A stretch of DNA of 62,820 nucleotides from positions 1 through 62,820 of the forward strand of contig JBMNTB010000010.1 in NCBI GenBank assembly GCA_050945515.1, in the 5' to 3' direction. The translations under genes were made by a program, and so were the position numbers. This DNA is from UBA1046 sp050945515 (GTDB lineage: Bacteria; Bacillota; Clostridia; Saccharofermentanales; DTU023). Under the pieces are notes generated by a model, which was not told where the DNA came from, made no database searches, and was given only the letters and a program-made list of their open reading frames with translations. Numbering within the stretch: the stretch's first letter is position 1; each line of letters begins with the position of its first letter. Shown in pieces: positions 18,442 through 26,785 of the stretch.

Positions 18442-19686
18442 CTAAATCCTAATTAGTTCCTTATAGCCACAGTCTAAAAAATTTTTCTGATCATAGGTAT
18501 AACAAATTGTTTCTTCTAACATGAAGCAAATATCTTGTCCATCCCATTCCGGCACAGATTCAATAACATTTAGTTCTAATGCGTAACATGTATTGTTATT
18601 TATTGAATTCTCTCCATGTATTGGTATTGGATTTTGATTATCATACATACCAATAGTTGGACCGGCTGAATGTCCAAAGAGGCCAATTGGGTGAGTATAC
18701 AGCATCGGTCGTATACCTTCGGCCTTTGCTTTTTCTATAGATGAACTAAAGATATCATTCCCAGTTCTGCCAACTTGGAATTCATCCAGAACAATTTTTT
18801 GAAAGCGTAGTCCTTTAGAAAATCCCTTAAGGATACCTTTCGGAATATCAATTTCATCATCCTTAAGCACATATGCTAAACGTTGCGTATCGGTATATAA
18901 GTTCAAATAGGCTAAACCCATATCTACATGCAACAAGTCTCCTTTTTCAATTACAATGTCTGACAATCTGAAATTGTCAACACCTCTACGTTGCAAATCA
19001 ACATCAGGATTAAACCAGGCATCTAGACCTAAATTATTTATGCGTTGCAGTATATAAAACTCGACATCTGTGGTAGTGGTTTCTCCAGGCTTAATTACAT
19101 TTCGGGAGAAGGCATCCTTCAGGACTTGCATCGAGATTTTATAAATGGAACTGTAATTTTCGAGCTCTAACTTTGATCTTGTTTCCAGCCACCTTATAAC
19201 TAGCTGTTCGGAACTTATTATTTTTGTTTTGGGTGGCACAGTTGACAATAGCTTTTTATATAGGCTTGATGAGAGCCCATCAGCAAGGGCATAGTCGTCA
19301 GATACATTAATAGCAATTATTCCTTTAGAATACTTTGCCAATACATCCCGGATAGCATCCCATTGATTCTGATTGGCAGGATCATAATGTTGTTCATAAA
19401 ACGTAGTCAGAGAAGGATTTGGGCGGCATAAACTGAATTTATATAAATGATTTCTTTCCAAAATAAAAATAAAGCAGGAGATTCTAGAAGCATTCTTCAT
19501 TCTGGAAGGCGTAAGCGTTTTAAATACAGGATCTTCATTGTACTCGCGACATAGCACTACCCAGAGGGGAACTTGACATTCCTGCATAAGGGCTGGTAAT
19601 AGGGTATTGAGCCGCCCCTCTAATACATTGTCATTTATTGAGTACTGACTTCTAATAGACAAGATACCTTTATTTATACTATCCAT
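18442..19686 (-). CDS. Divergent M24 family metallopeptidase-like protein
   Basis: 414 aa, first gene of the peptide operon. Start ATG 19686 has GGAGG 9 nt upstream. The C-terminal half is a pita-bread fold: HVDMGLAYLNLYTDTQRLAY supplies two Asp, THPIGLFGHSAGP the His, YALELNV and FMLEETI the two Glu. Contexts around these ligands deviate from true prolidases (no EPG, no GHG), so activity on dipeptides is likely but unproved. The N-terminal domain (about residues 1-165) resembles creatinase-type domains only loosely. The 28-bp gap to the aminotransferase and shared AT-rich composition support one operon. Confidence 0.8.
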   Translation of the reverse strand: MDSINKGILSIRSQYSINDNVLEGRLNTLLPALMQECQVPLWVVLCREYNEDPVFKTLTPSRMKNASRISCFIFILERNHLYKFSLCRPNPSLTTFYEQHYDPANQNQWDAIRDVLAKYSKGIIAINVSDDYALADGLSSSLYKKLLSTVPPKTKIISSEQLVIRWLETRSKLELENYSSIYKISMQVLKDAFSRNVIKPGETTTTDVEFYILQRINNLGLDAWFNPDVDLQRRGVDNFRLSDIVIEKGDLLHVDMGLAYLNLYTDTQRLAYVLKDDEIDIPKGILKGFSKGLRFQKIVLDEFQVGRTGNDIFSSSIEKAKAEGIRPMLYTHPIGLFGHSAGPTIGMYDNQNPIPIHGENSINNNTCYALELNVIESVPEWDGQDICFMLEETICYTYDQKNFLDCGYKELIRI

Positions 19687-19760
19687 GTAAAGATTCCTCC
19701 AGTTTCATGGGAACAACTATAAATTAGGTAAATGAAGCACTTAATCATATTTAACAAATA

Positions 19761-19821
19761 AACTGTATGTTCATATAACTTTAGTACAGATATATTAATT
19801 GTATATTCATATAACTTTAGT
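19761..19821 (-). repeat. Two tandem 25-nt direct repeats over the peptide-operon promoter
   Basis: Copies at 19761-19785 and 19797-19821 match at 23 of 25 positions and share TTCATATAACTTTAGT; the period is 36 bp. The copy nearer the promoter covers its -10 and spacer, and the downstream copy contains a second -10-like TACAGT. A regulator binding side by side on one face of the helix (about 3.4 turns apart) is the likely meaning (inference). Confidence 0.75.
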
Positions 19822-19826
19822 GTCAA
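19798..19826 (-). promoter_or_regulatory. Strong promoter of the peptide import operon
   Basis: On the minus strand TTGACA (19826-19821), a 17-nt spacer and TACAAT (19803-19798) give a near-consensus sigma-A promoter about 110 nt before ATG 19686. It is embedded in the tandem repeat, so binding there would block it. Confidence 0.75.
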
Positions 19827-19882
19827 TATAAAACTTTTTGATTAGAGATAAATATAGTGGAAAACTAAAGGACAGTACTAAT

Positions 19883-19922
19883 AAAAAAGTCAAATCGTAG
19901 CTTTGACAAACTACGATCTGAC
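19883..19922 (-). terminator. Rho-independent terminator of the tyrosine phenol-lyase gene
   Basis: Minus strand: GTCAGATCGTAG, a 10-nt loop, CTACGATTTGAC (12-bp stem with one G-T pair), then six T. It lies 55 bp after the lyase stop codon and separates that gene from the peptide operon. Confidence 0.85.
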
Positions 19923-19976
19923 TGTATCCGGTTAATCTTAGTGTATATTAGCCAAACTCAGACGTGTCAGGTCAGA

Positions 19977-21422
19977 TCAGAGGGAGTCGCCGAAGTCCTG
20001 ACGGAAGCGCTTAGCAAGCTTTTCCTGCCAGTCGGAGACGGGCTCCAGTTCACCGACGAAGAAACGGAGAATCTTGGGTTCCCTAGTGAAGCGTATGCCC
20101 TCGATCAGGGAGCGGTTTTCCCACAACCAGTGAATGCGGTCAATGGCGTATTTGATCTGGCTGAGAGTGAAGACTCGGCGAGGTAGGGCCAGGCGCAGGA
20201 GCTCCATGGGGGCGATCTTCTCACTGCCGTCGGGATTTCTGGTCTCACTCATGGTGCCGCGCTCCATGCCGCGGATGCCGCCGGCGATAAAGAGAGCTGA
20301 AGCCAGGGCGCCGGCCGGATATTCTTCGCCGGGAATATTAGGCACGAATTTTTTAGCATTGAGGTGACAACCGAGACCTCCGGCCGGAGTGACGACAGGG
20401 ATGCCGCGCTTGACCAGCTCATCAACCATGAAAGCGATGAACTGAGGACCTTGGGAGATTATGGACATATCCATAGTTTCTTCGAGGCCGACAGTGATTG
20501 CAGCCATCTCGCGGACTGACATACCGCCGTAAGTCAAAAAGCCTTCGTTGAGGACAATTAATTCTTTCAGTATATTGGCCAGATCATTGTCCCGCAGAGT
20601 AATGCCGCCTCCTTTGGCGAAACCGAATTTGCGAGCGGAGAAATAGATAATATCGCAGCAGTCGGCAATGGCACGTGTGATCTCACGTACGCTCATATCC
20701 TGACAAGCTGCTTCACGCTTCTTAATATGATAGAGATTATCTTGCAACAACGAAGCGTCGAGAACCAAGGGGAGACCGAACTCATGCGTAATAGCGGCAG
20801 TCTCCCGCAGATTGGCAAGTGAGAAAGGTTGGCCGCCGATCAGATTGGCTCCGGCCTCCATACGCACAAAAGGAATCTTCTCAGCATTGGCGCCGAGGAA
20901 CTCGCGCAAAGCATCGTTATCCATATTGCCCTTGAAAGGTGCGTCACTCTCGCATTCCTCGCCGCCGGGACAGAGCAGCTCTATAACCTGGCCGCCACAG
21001 CGCATGATATGAGCTTTAGTAGTGGTGAAGTGGTAATTCATAGGAACCAGATGACCGGGCTTAATCAGCAGATCAGCCAGCACTTTCTCACAGCCGCGCC
21101 CCTGATGGGCGGGCAGGAAATGCTCCATACCAAAGAGCTCTTTGACCTTGGCTTCAAGCTCGAAAAAAGTTGCACTCCCGGCGTAGGAATCATCGGCGTT
21201 CAGCATGGCAGCCAGTTGATTGTCGCTCATGGCATTGACGCCGCTGTCAGTCAGCATATCCAGGAAAATATCCCGATTATGCAGCAGATAGAGGTTATTC
21301 TTGGCCTGCTTCAGCCTTTGCAGGCGTTCCTCAACCGGCAGCAGTTCCAGCTTCTGAACGATGCGCACCTTGTGGCGCTCCAGCGGGATGGTCTCCCCAT
21401 TAAACAAACGAATTTCTTTCAT
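19977..21422 (-). CDS. tpl: Tyrosine phenol-lyase/tryptophanase family beta-eliminating lyase, probably tyrosine-specific
   Basis: 481 aa, slightly longer than known relatives (about 456-471). PLP-binding Lys265 lies in FSARKFGF, the HQGRG motif is at residues 106-110, Tyr80 in SYAG and the carboxylate-binding Arg415-Arg416 pair in LPRRVFT. Two residues that distinguish tyrosine phenol-lyase from tryptophanase favour the former: Thr133 in HFTTTKAH (tryptophanase has Asp) and Arg388 in MERG (tryptophanase has a hydrophobic residue). The enzyme cleaves L-tyrosine to phenol, pyruvate and ammonia, reversibly. One usually conserved Arg (TPL Arg217 region) is Leu225 here. AAGGAGGAAA precedes ATG. 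A tRNA-Tyr-type T-box leader lies upstream, supporting the tyrosine link. Tryptophanase activity is the alternative. Confidence 0.8.
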   Translation of the reverse strand: MKEIRLFNGETIPLERHKVRIVQKLELLPVEERLQRLKQAKNNLYLLHNRDIFLDMLTDSGVNAMSDNQLAAMLNADDSYAGSATFFELEAKVKELFGMEHFLPAHQGRGCEKVLADLLIKPGHLVPMNYHFTTTKAHIMRCGGQVIELLCPGGEECESDAPFKGNMDNDALREFLGANAEKIPFVRMEAGANLIGGQPFSLANLRETAAITHEFGLPLVLDASLLQDNLYHIKKREAACQDMSVREITRAIADCCDIIYFSARKFGFAKGGGITLRDNDLANILKELIVLNEGFLTYGGMSVREMAAITVGLEETMDMSIISQGPQFIAFMVDELVKRGIPVVTPAGGLGCHLNAKKFVPNIPGEEYPAGALASALFIAGGIRGMERGTMSETRNPDGSEKIAPMELLRLALPRRVFTLSQIKYAIDRIHWLWENRSLIEGIRFTREPKILRFFVGELEPVSDWQEKLAKRFRQDFGDSL

Positions 21423-21496
21423 GTCTCTTTCCTCCTTCTTGCCAATCTATTCAGGCAAGATAAATTAGTCGATGCCGCTACAGGATGAAAGAGCAA

Positions 21497-21775
21497 ATAA
21501 AAACGCCCATCCTGCATTGGTGCAAGAGGACGTCCGCTGAGACGTGTTACCACCTCTTTTCGCTTTCAACTCACATTGAAAGCCTCGACAGGTACGACTG
21601 CAAAGCAGTTTATACCCTAACGCTGTTACGGGCGCACCCGTCGTCTCCTACTGCAATGTTCAGGACGCTGCTCCGAGGATGTATTCGATTCCGTTTCGAC
21701 TTCATGCCTCGCACCAACCGGCACTTCTCTCCAAGCCGAGGACGGGTCTACTTGTTCCTCATCATGGCATTTGCC
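21497..21775 (-). promoter_or_regulatory. T-box leader, specifier UAC (tRNA-Tyr), upstream of the lyase
   Basis: Minus-strand leader with the classical order of parts. Stem I base GAGGA (21760-21756) pairs with TCCTC just after the specifier loop. AGTA lies at 21752-21749, and the distal GGTTGGTGCGAGG segment near 21720 is typical of stem I. The specifier TAC is at 21683-21681, flanked by GAA and A. The T-box/antiterminator bulge GAGGTGGTAACACG is at 21556-21543; its TGGT would pair with an ACCA tRNA end, which fits tRNA-Tyr. A terminator hairpin with T-run follows at about 21535-21499. Uncharged tRNA-Tyr should allow read-through into the lyase. Confidence 0.9.
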
Positions 21776-21779
21776 AGCA

Positions 21780-21808
21780 AGATTAACACATGAATAAATA
21801 TTTGACAA
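21780..21808 (-). promoter_or_regulatory. Candidate promoter of the T-box/lyase transcript
   Basis: TTGTCA (21808-21803), 17-nt spacer, TAATCT (21785-21780) on the minus strand; the inferred start near 21773 coincides with the beginning of T-box stem I. The -10 is weak, so confidence rests on position. Confidence 0.5.
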
Positions 21809-21858
21809 GAGGCATTTTCAACAATTAATTTTTTCCCGCATTGATAGAAAAATCAAAA

Positions 21859-21893
21859 CAAAAAAACAAGCCGCCCCGATTCGGAGCAGCTTG
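21859..21893 (-). terminator. Terminator of the M14 carboxypeptidase gene
   Basis: Minus strand hairpin CAAGCTGCTCCG / CGGGGCGGCTTG with an AAT loop, followed by a run of T, 24 bp beyond the stop codon. Confidence 0.85.
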
Positions 21894-21916
21894 CCTATGA
21901 TCACTTACATCGCTTT

Positions 21917-23857
21917 TTAAGGCGCTAGAGTTTCAAACTTGGGGATCTTGAGAATGGGAATGGAGACTTTCTTGGTTTCCTCTTCTTCAGAGCCTTCAGC
22001 AGCAATGACAGTATTGCTGAAGTTGGCACGGAAAGTTCCTTCTTTGGCATCGAAGTACTCATCGAAGAAGTTCCAGGCTACTCCGCCATCAACACAGGCC
22101 GGCTCGCACATCAGAGCTGCGAAAGAACCGAAGCGCTGGGCTGTAGATATGACCCAGGTACCGGCAGGGATCACGATTTCTTTGTCGCCTGTCAACCATT
22201 CGCCTTTGACCAGGGTCTGGAAATGTCCTTCATATTCTCTGCGGGGCTTGCCGTCGATTACGGCACCGCCGCTGGTATAGGATTTGATGCCATAGTGCTG
22301 ATAATCCTCGGCTTTGAGCGTGACATCCTCTTTCAGTTGAGTCATTTCAACACCGTGGAATTGCATCAATTCGATGAATTCGGCGCAGTCGGCATCGATC
22401 AGATAGTAGGCGCCCATGGGTTCGACATCAATCGGGATGAAAGTGCCCCAATAATCGGTCTCATAGTCCACTTCCTCGCCCAGATCCAGGGCATAGGGAT
22501 CGCCTTCTTCATCATAAAGGCGTGTGCCGGCGACTTTGCCTTCTTCATCTACCGCATAGGATTTGACGGTCAGCTTGTCTTTGCCTTCGAATTTCAGGGG
22601 AGTCATTTCTGAATTCAAAGCGACGATATCTTTTTCAGGATCAATGCCATTGGTGGCACGTGCTTCTGAGCGCTCGTCGGCAGCAGCGATCAAAGCTTTG
22701 ATCTCGTCCTTGTCTTTGGCTACTACTTGTAGTGCACTGTAGATGCAATCATACTGAGTCTCGACGCGTGTGGGGAAGTCGTCATAGGAATAGACTTCCA
22801 ACAGCAGAGCCAGGCGGTTTCTGACGCCGGCATAATTCGTGGTGTAACGGGCATAGTCCTCAAAGGTACGCCAGCCCTCTTCTACGATACCGCTGTAGTA
22901 GAAACCCCAGTTTCCGTAAGGTACTGCGATTTTACCCTGTGACTCAAGGTAGGAGCCTGCACGCATAGCTCTGGTGCAGAAAACATCGCGGTTGTAGGCC
23001 AGGAGTTCCGGATCGGTGCCGGCATTCAGTCCCCAGTTATAGCTGACGGGATGACGCATGAAGGAGCCGTTGGTTGCGTGGGCATCAACGAACAACAGGG
23101 GATCCCAGTCATTCATAATCTGAACAATGGTGCGGCCAACCGGAGATTCCAGCTTGGTCATATCACGGTTGACATTGAAGCCGTTGGCTTCAGGACGTGT
23201 GCCGACCAATTTGGGTGTGAACTGACTATTGATGCGGTGTTTACCGAGAGTGTCATTTCCGTCAGGACTGACATTTGGTGTGATGATGACGACCAGTTCT
23301 TTCAGCAGTTCGTCATGCTTGCCCTGTGCCACTTCACGGGCAAAAATCAACATCGCTTCTTTACCTTCGACTTCACCGGAATGGATATTGCAATTGACAT
23401 AGACAATGCCTTTATCTTCCGGTACATCAGCGGGAGTAGCCGGGGCTTGGTCGCTGACAATCATTAAGGGAATCGGTCTCAGTTCGGTTTTAAAGGTCGT
23501 GGTATCAAGGATGATCCGCCCGCCACTGTTGGCTGTCACCACCTCTAGGAATTCAATAACCTCTGCTGAGGAAGTTGTTCTTTGCCAATTAGTTCTCTCG
23601 GCCGGTGTTTGCAAGTCATCCAGGATAGCAGGTGACTCGGGTTGCGGCTCTGCAGCCTGTTCGGATTCGGTTGGCTCCGGCGCATCCGCGACTGTGGTTT
23701 CAGGCGTGGGCCCATCTGTAGCCACATCTTCACCGTCGGTTACAACAACGGTTTCCGCTCCTGGATCTTTGGTTTCTTCGGCCGGTTTGTCGGAACTGCA
23801 GGCAAACAGCGAAATCGCCATGACCAGAACCAGCAATAATGCAAGAACCTTTTTCAT
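21917..23857 (-). CDS. M14 family zinc carboxypeptidase-like lipoprotein
   Basis: 646 aa. A lipoprotein signal peptide (MKKVLALLL... SLFAC) places the lipidated Cys at residue 20, followed by an acidic Thr/Pro/Glu-rich linker to about residue 78. The M14 domain shows HSGE (His159, Glu162) as the zinc motif, NVNRDMTKL for substrate binding, DAHATNGS for the third ligand, and LLLEVYSYDDFP containing the probable catalytic Glu. Such proteins trim C-terminal residues of peptides; here it would act outside the membrane, feeding peptide uptake (inference). AAAGGAG precedes ATG. A C-terminal beta-rich region of about 200 residues is unassigned. Monocistronic with its own terminator. Confidence 0.88.
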   Translation of the reverse strand: MKKVLALLLVLVMAISLFACSSDKPAEETKDPGAETVVVTDGEDVATDGPTPETTVADAPEPTESEQAAEPQPESPAILDDLQTPAERTNWQRTTSSAEVIEFLEVVTANSGGRIILDTTTFKTELRPIPLMIVSDQAPATPADVPEDKGIVYVNCNIHSGEVEGKEAMLIFAREVAQGKHDELLKELVVIITPNVSPDGNDTLGKHRINSQFTPKLVGTRPEANGFNVNRDMTKLESPVGRTIVQIMNDWDPLLFVDAHATNGSFMRHPVSYNWGLNAGTDPELLAYNRDVFCTRAMRAGSYLESQGKIAVPYGNWGFYYSGIVEEGWRTFEDYARYTTNYAGVRNRLALLLEVYSYDDFPTRVETQYDCIYSALQVVAKDKDEIKALIAAADERSEARATNGIDPEKDIVALNSEMTPLKFEGKDKLTVKSYAVDEEGKVAGTRLYDEEGDPYALDLGEEVDYETDYWGTFIPIDVEPMGAYYLIDADCAEFIELMQFHGVEMTQLKEDVTLKAEDYQHYGIKSYTSGGAVIDGKPRREYEGHFQTLVKGEWLTGDKEIVIPAGTWVISTAQRFGSFAALMCEPACVDGGVAWNFFDEYFDAKEGTFRANFSNTVIAAEGSEEEETKKVSIPILKIPKFETLAP

Positions 23858-24040
23858 TTTTTACTCCTTTCAAAATTTTCTGATTAACTGTGTGTTTAAC
23901 TGAGTGCTTAAAGATCAGCTTGCGTTGGTGCCGGTAAGAATCATTACATAAGCATCACTCTCCATTCATATTTCGGCAGAGCGCCGAAGGGACATGCCGA
24001 AGGTACATAATTATAAATAAAAGAAGTCCATTTTCTGGAC

Positions 24041-24838
24041 TTACTCTTCCCGTTCACGGCGAAAGAAGCGACAACCCTCATATTGGACGGCTGTCAAATA
24101 ATTCAGTCGCTGTAATTGCAGCAATTCTTCAGCCAGTACAGCCGTCTTGTTACCTGCAGTCAGCAGTGTAATAAAGTGCTGATTGCTGTCTAGGAATTGC
24201 TGACCGGCCTTTTGCATCTGCGCTATCTTGGCGCGGTATTCCTCATCAGACACATAGAGGCACAGCCCCATCTGCACCTGCAGCTGTCTCTTTTCCGCCT
24301 CCAGTTTATCCTGCGCCTCAACAAAAAACGCCTTGTCCATTCGGGCAAGGCGTCCTACACTCCACTCTTCCAGATCAGTAGTGCGATGAATCAGCAACAT
24401 GAGCAGATATTCTCGGTAGACGTTGGTACGCCTTTGCAAGCTTTTTTGCTCAAAAAAGATCTTGACCGGTTCTTGCCAGCGCTGTTCCAGTGCTGCAGTG
24501 GCCGTGCGATAGAACTTAAGCCAGTCTCGTTGCGACTCAGCCAGCGCCTCTTTGACCTCACCTGTCAGCAGATCGGCATATCTGCTGTAAGCCTGTTCCA
24601 GGCGCATCTCCAGGGCCTCTTGATAGTAGAGAAACTCCTGCTCTGACATGCGGAAAGTCTCAGTTTCTGCGGAGGGACTATTATAATAAACAGCAGAGGC
24701 AGCCCAGTTCTGTGTGACATTCTGCTGTGCCGTGGCGGACCAACTCCGCAGTAAAAGCACAGTCAGAAAGACCAGCGCAGCTGTTACAATGATCGGCAGA
24801 TAATTCTTAACTTCACTTTTTCGTACTTTATCCATCAT
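24041..24838 (-). CDS. Membrane-anchored protein with an LprI-like (DUF1311) domain
   Basis: About 265 aa from ATG 24838 (an adjacent ATG at 24835 and an upstream GTG at 24862 are alternatives; GGGGG lies just before the ATG pair). One N-terminal membrane helix (YLPIIVTAALVFLTVLLLRS) leaves the rest outside. The segment around EALAESQRDWLKFYRTATAAL has the Q-x2-W-x2-[FY]-R pattern of the LprI/DUF1311 domain, whose members include lysozyme inhibitors. The C-terminal half is rich in Gln, Glu and Leu and probably helical. It follows the M14 gene region without overlap; function here is unknown. Confidence 0.65.
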   Translation of the reverse strand: MMDKVRKSEVKNYLPIIVTAALVFLTVLLLRSWSATAQQNVTQNWAASAVYYNSPSAETETFRMSEQEFLYYQEALEMRLEQAYSRYADLLTGEVKEALAESQRDWLKFYRTATAALEQRWQEPVKIFFEQKSLQRRTNVYREYLLMLLIHRTTDLEEWSVGRLARMDKAFFVEAQDKLEAEKRQLQVQMGLCLYVSDEEYRAKIAQMQKAGQQFLDSNQHFITLLTAGNKTAVLAEELLQLQRLNYLTAVQYEGCRFFRREREE

Positions 24839-24862
24839 TGCCCCCAGACCATTAGGCTTCAC

Positions 24863-25329
24863 TTATTCAGTGAGGCTATAATTCAATTATTATACAAATA
24901 TCTATGTCAGGCCTTAATTGAGGCAGAAGCACCAAAAGCAGACAGTTTACGAGCTGAAGATGTATACTGATAGCATAGCAATTAACTACTAATTATGCAA
25001 TAAGCTAAGCAATTTACATATCCATTTTATGAGAGTTTATCGAAGACGCCTACAAAATCCATACACTGTCCTCTGATAAGTAAACCAGTACGCGATCTTT
25101 CCGTAATCTCTGTTAACCTAACCATGTCGCAGCGCCTTCGGCAGAAGATTATTAAGATGCTCAGTGACTTTTGCCTGTAGTTAACTAGTGATAATTACAC
25201 ACTGTACTGTGGTTTTTACCTGGAGGCGGGTGACAGATTTTGTTGTATTGAGTAATATTTATTAGTATCGCTTAAGAGAGATACGGAGTTTGAATTGTTT
25301 GAATAGATTTACTTACAGGTGGTGAGAAG
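24863..25329. other. Divergent intergenic region, 467 bp
   Basis: No gene is visible between the divergent LprI-like gene and tldD. On the plus strand TTGTTG (25240-25245), 17-nt spacer and TAGTAT (25263-25268) is a weak promoter candidate for tldD. No riboswitch or strong hairpin was recognised. Confidence 0.4.
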
Positions 25330-26784
25330 ATGAAAGTTGACTGGAAGAAATCGCTGAAGAAACTGCTGAAGCAGGGAGCGTCGTATGCGGATGTGCGCTA
25401 TTTCCCTCAAGAGGATAGCAGTATTCTTTATATGTTTAATGGGAATTTGCTCGAGTTTAATCAACAGCAGGAGCAGGGTTTCGGCGTGCGGGTGCTGTAT
25501 GAGGGTGCTTGGGGTTTTGCTGCTTCATCCGATCTGTCTCAGGCCGGACATACTTTTGAGCTGGCATTGGAGAATGCCCGGACGGCGGCGCGCAAAGTCA
25601 AGCAGCCGGTGGCGCTGGCGGACAAAGAGGCAGTCAGAGGCGAGTTTGTCAGTCCTTGCGCCGAGGATCCGTTCGAGGTGGAGATCAGCGAACAAATAGC
25701 GACGATGCAGTGGCTGGATGGGAAGCTGAATCAGCCTGGAGTTGTGAACCGCGAGATCATATTACAGACCAATCGTAAGACGATTGAGTATTACGATACT
25801 GAGGGGGCGGAAATCCGCAAGCATCTCACCGACATCTATCCGCGGGTCGCCGTGATGGGTGTGGATGTGGACGGCGGAATGCAAAAGCGCAAATATATGC
25901 CGCCGCGGCTGTACGATACCCGGGGCTGGGAAATTATGCGCCGGGAAAACTGGGATCAGGAAACGGAGCGCATTGTCAACGAGATGCGTCAACTGCTGGA
26001 GGCGCCGACTTGTCCGCAGGATACTCGCTCCGTGATCTTGCTGCCGGATATGATGTTTCTGCAGGTGCACGAGACAATCGGGCATCCGCTGGAGCTGGAT
26101 CGCATCTTGGGTTATGAACTCTCCTTTGCCGGCGGCTCTTTCGTGCGGCTGAAGGATTTCGGTAACCTTAAGTATGGTTCCAAGAAGCTGACAGTGCGAG
26201 CCAATGCTACCGAGCCCAATTCACCCGGCAGCTTTGGTTTTGATGATGACGGTGTGCCCTGCCGGGACTGTCTGCTGATTGATAAAGGTACGCTGGTCGG
26301 TGCGATCTCTTCGCGCCAGAGTGTCGGCGAGGCCAACCGGAATGCCGGGCGTGATATTTTCTCCGGCAGCGGCGGCGCTGCCAGAGCAATGTCTTTTCAC
26401 CGGGTACCGCTTGATCGTATGACCAATATAAATGTCGATCCGGGTGAGGACGGGACGCTGGAAGATATCATTCGCAATACCGAGTGCGGACTGGTCTTGG
26501 GTGGTGAGAGAAGCTGGTCTATCGGTTCTAATCGCGAGCACTTTCATTTCGCAACCGATATTGGCTGGTTGGTTGAAGATGGTGTCAACAAAGGCATGGT
26601 TCGGAATACATCCTACGGTGGCGATACATTGAAGTTTTATCGTAAATTGTCAGCCGTCGGTGACGCGAGTACTTGGGAATTACACTATGTCAATAATTGC
26701 GGCAAGGGAGCGCCTTCACAGATTATGCAGCTGGGACATGGCGTCCCGATTTGCCGCTTCGATCAGGTAAAGGTGGGCAGATAA
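25330..26784 (+). CDS. tldD: TldD family metalloprotease
   Basis: 484 aa. The defining zinc motif HETIGHPLELDR (HExxxH) lies near residue 239, as in TldD subunits, and the C-terminal region has the family's conserved RNTSYGGD segment. TldD/TldE form a heterodimeric protease that degrades unfolded peptides and, in some bacteria, matures or trims modified peptides. Start ATG 25330 follows GGTGGTGAG. It is followed after 1 bp by the partner gene. Usual length and no missing catalytic residues. Confidence 0.92.
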   Translation: MKVDWKKSLKKLLKQGASYADVRYFPQEDSSILYMFNGNLLEFNQQQEQGFGVRVLYEGAWGFAASSDLSQAGHTFELALENARTAARKVKQPVALADKEAVRGEFVSPCAEDPFEVEISEQIATMQWLDGKLNQPGVVNREIILQTNRKTIEYYDTEGAEIRKHLTDIYPRVAVMGVDVDGGMQKRKYMPPRLYDTRGWEIMRRENWDQETERIVNEMRQLLEAPTCPQDTRSVILLPDMMFLQVHETIGHPLELDRILGYELSFAGGSFVRLKDFGNLKYGSKKLTVRANATEPNSPGSFGFDDDGVPCRDCLLIDKGTLVGAISSRQSVGEANRNAGRDIFSGSGGAARAMSFHRVPLDRMTNINVDPGEDGTLEDIIRNTECGLVLGGERSWSIGSNREHFHFATDIGWLVEDGVNKGMVRNTSYGGDTLKFYRKLSAVGDASTWELHYVNNCGKGAPSQIMQLGHGVPICRFDQVKVGR

Positions 26785-26785
26785 G

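Noticed and set aside
20829..21488. 219-codon plus-strand open frame opposite the lyase gene
   Set aside because: It lies wholly antisense to a well-conserved PLP enzyme, has no ribosome site and resembles no family.
21626..21808. Small open frames within the T-box leader (both strands)
   Set aside because: The stretch is fully explained by conserved T-box structure; the frames have no ribosome sites.
23051..23467. Plus-strand frames opposite the M14 carboxypeptidase gene
   Set aside because: Mirror readings of a clear coding gene with an intact signal peptide, zinc motif and terminator on the other strand.
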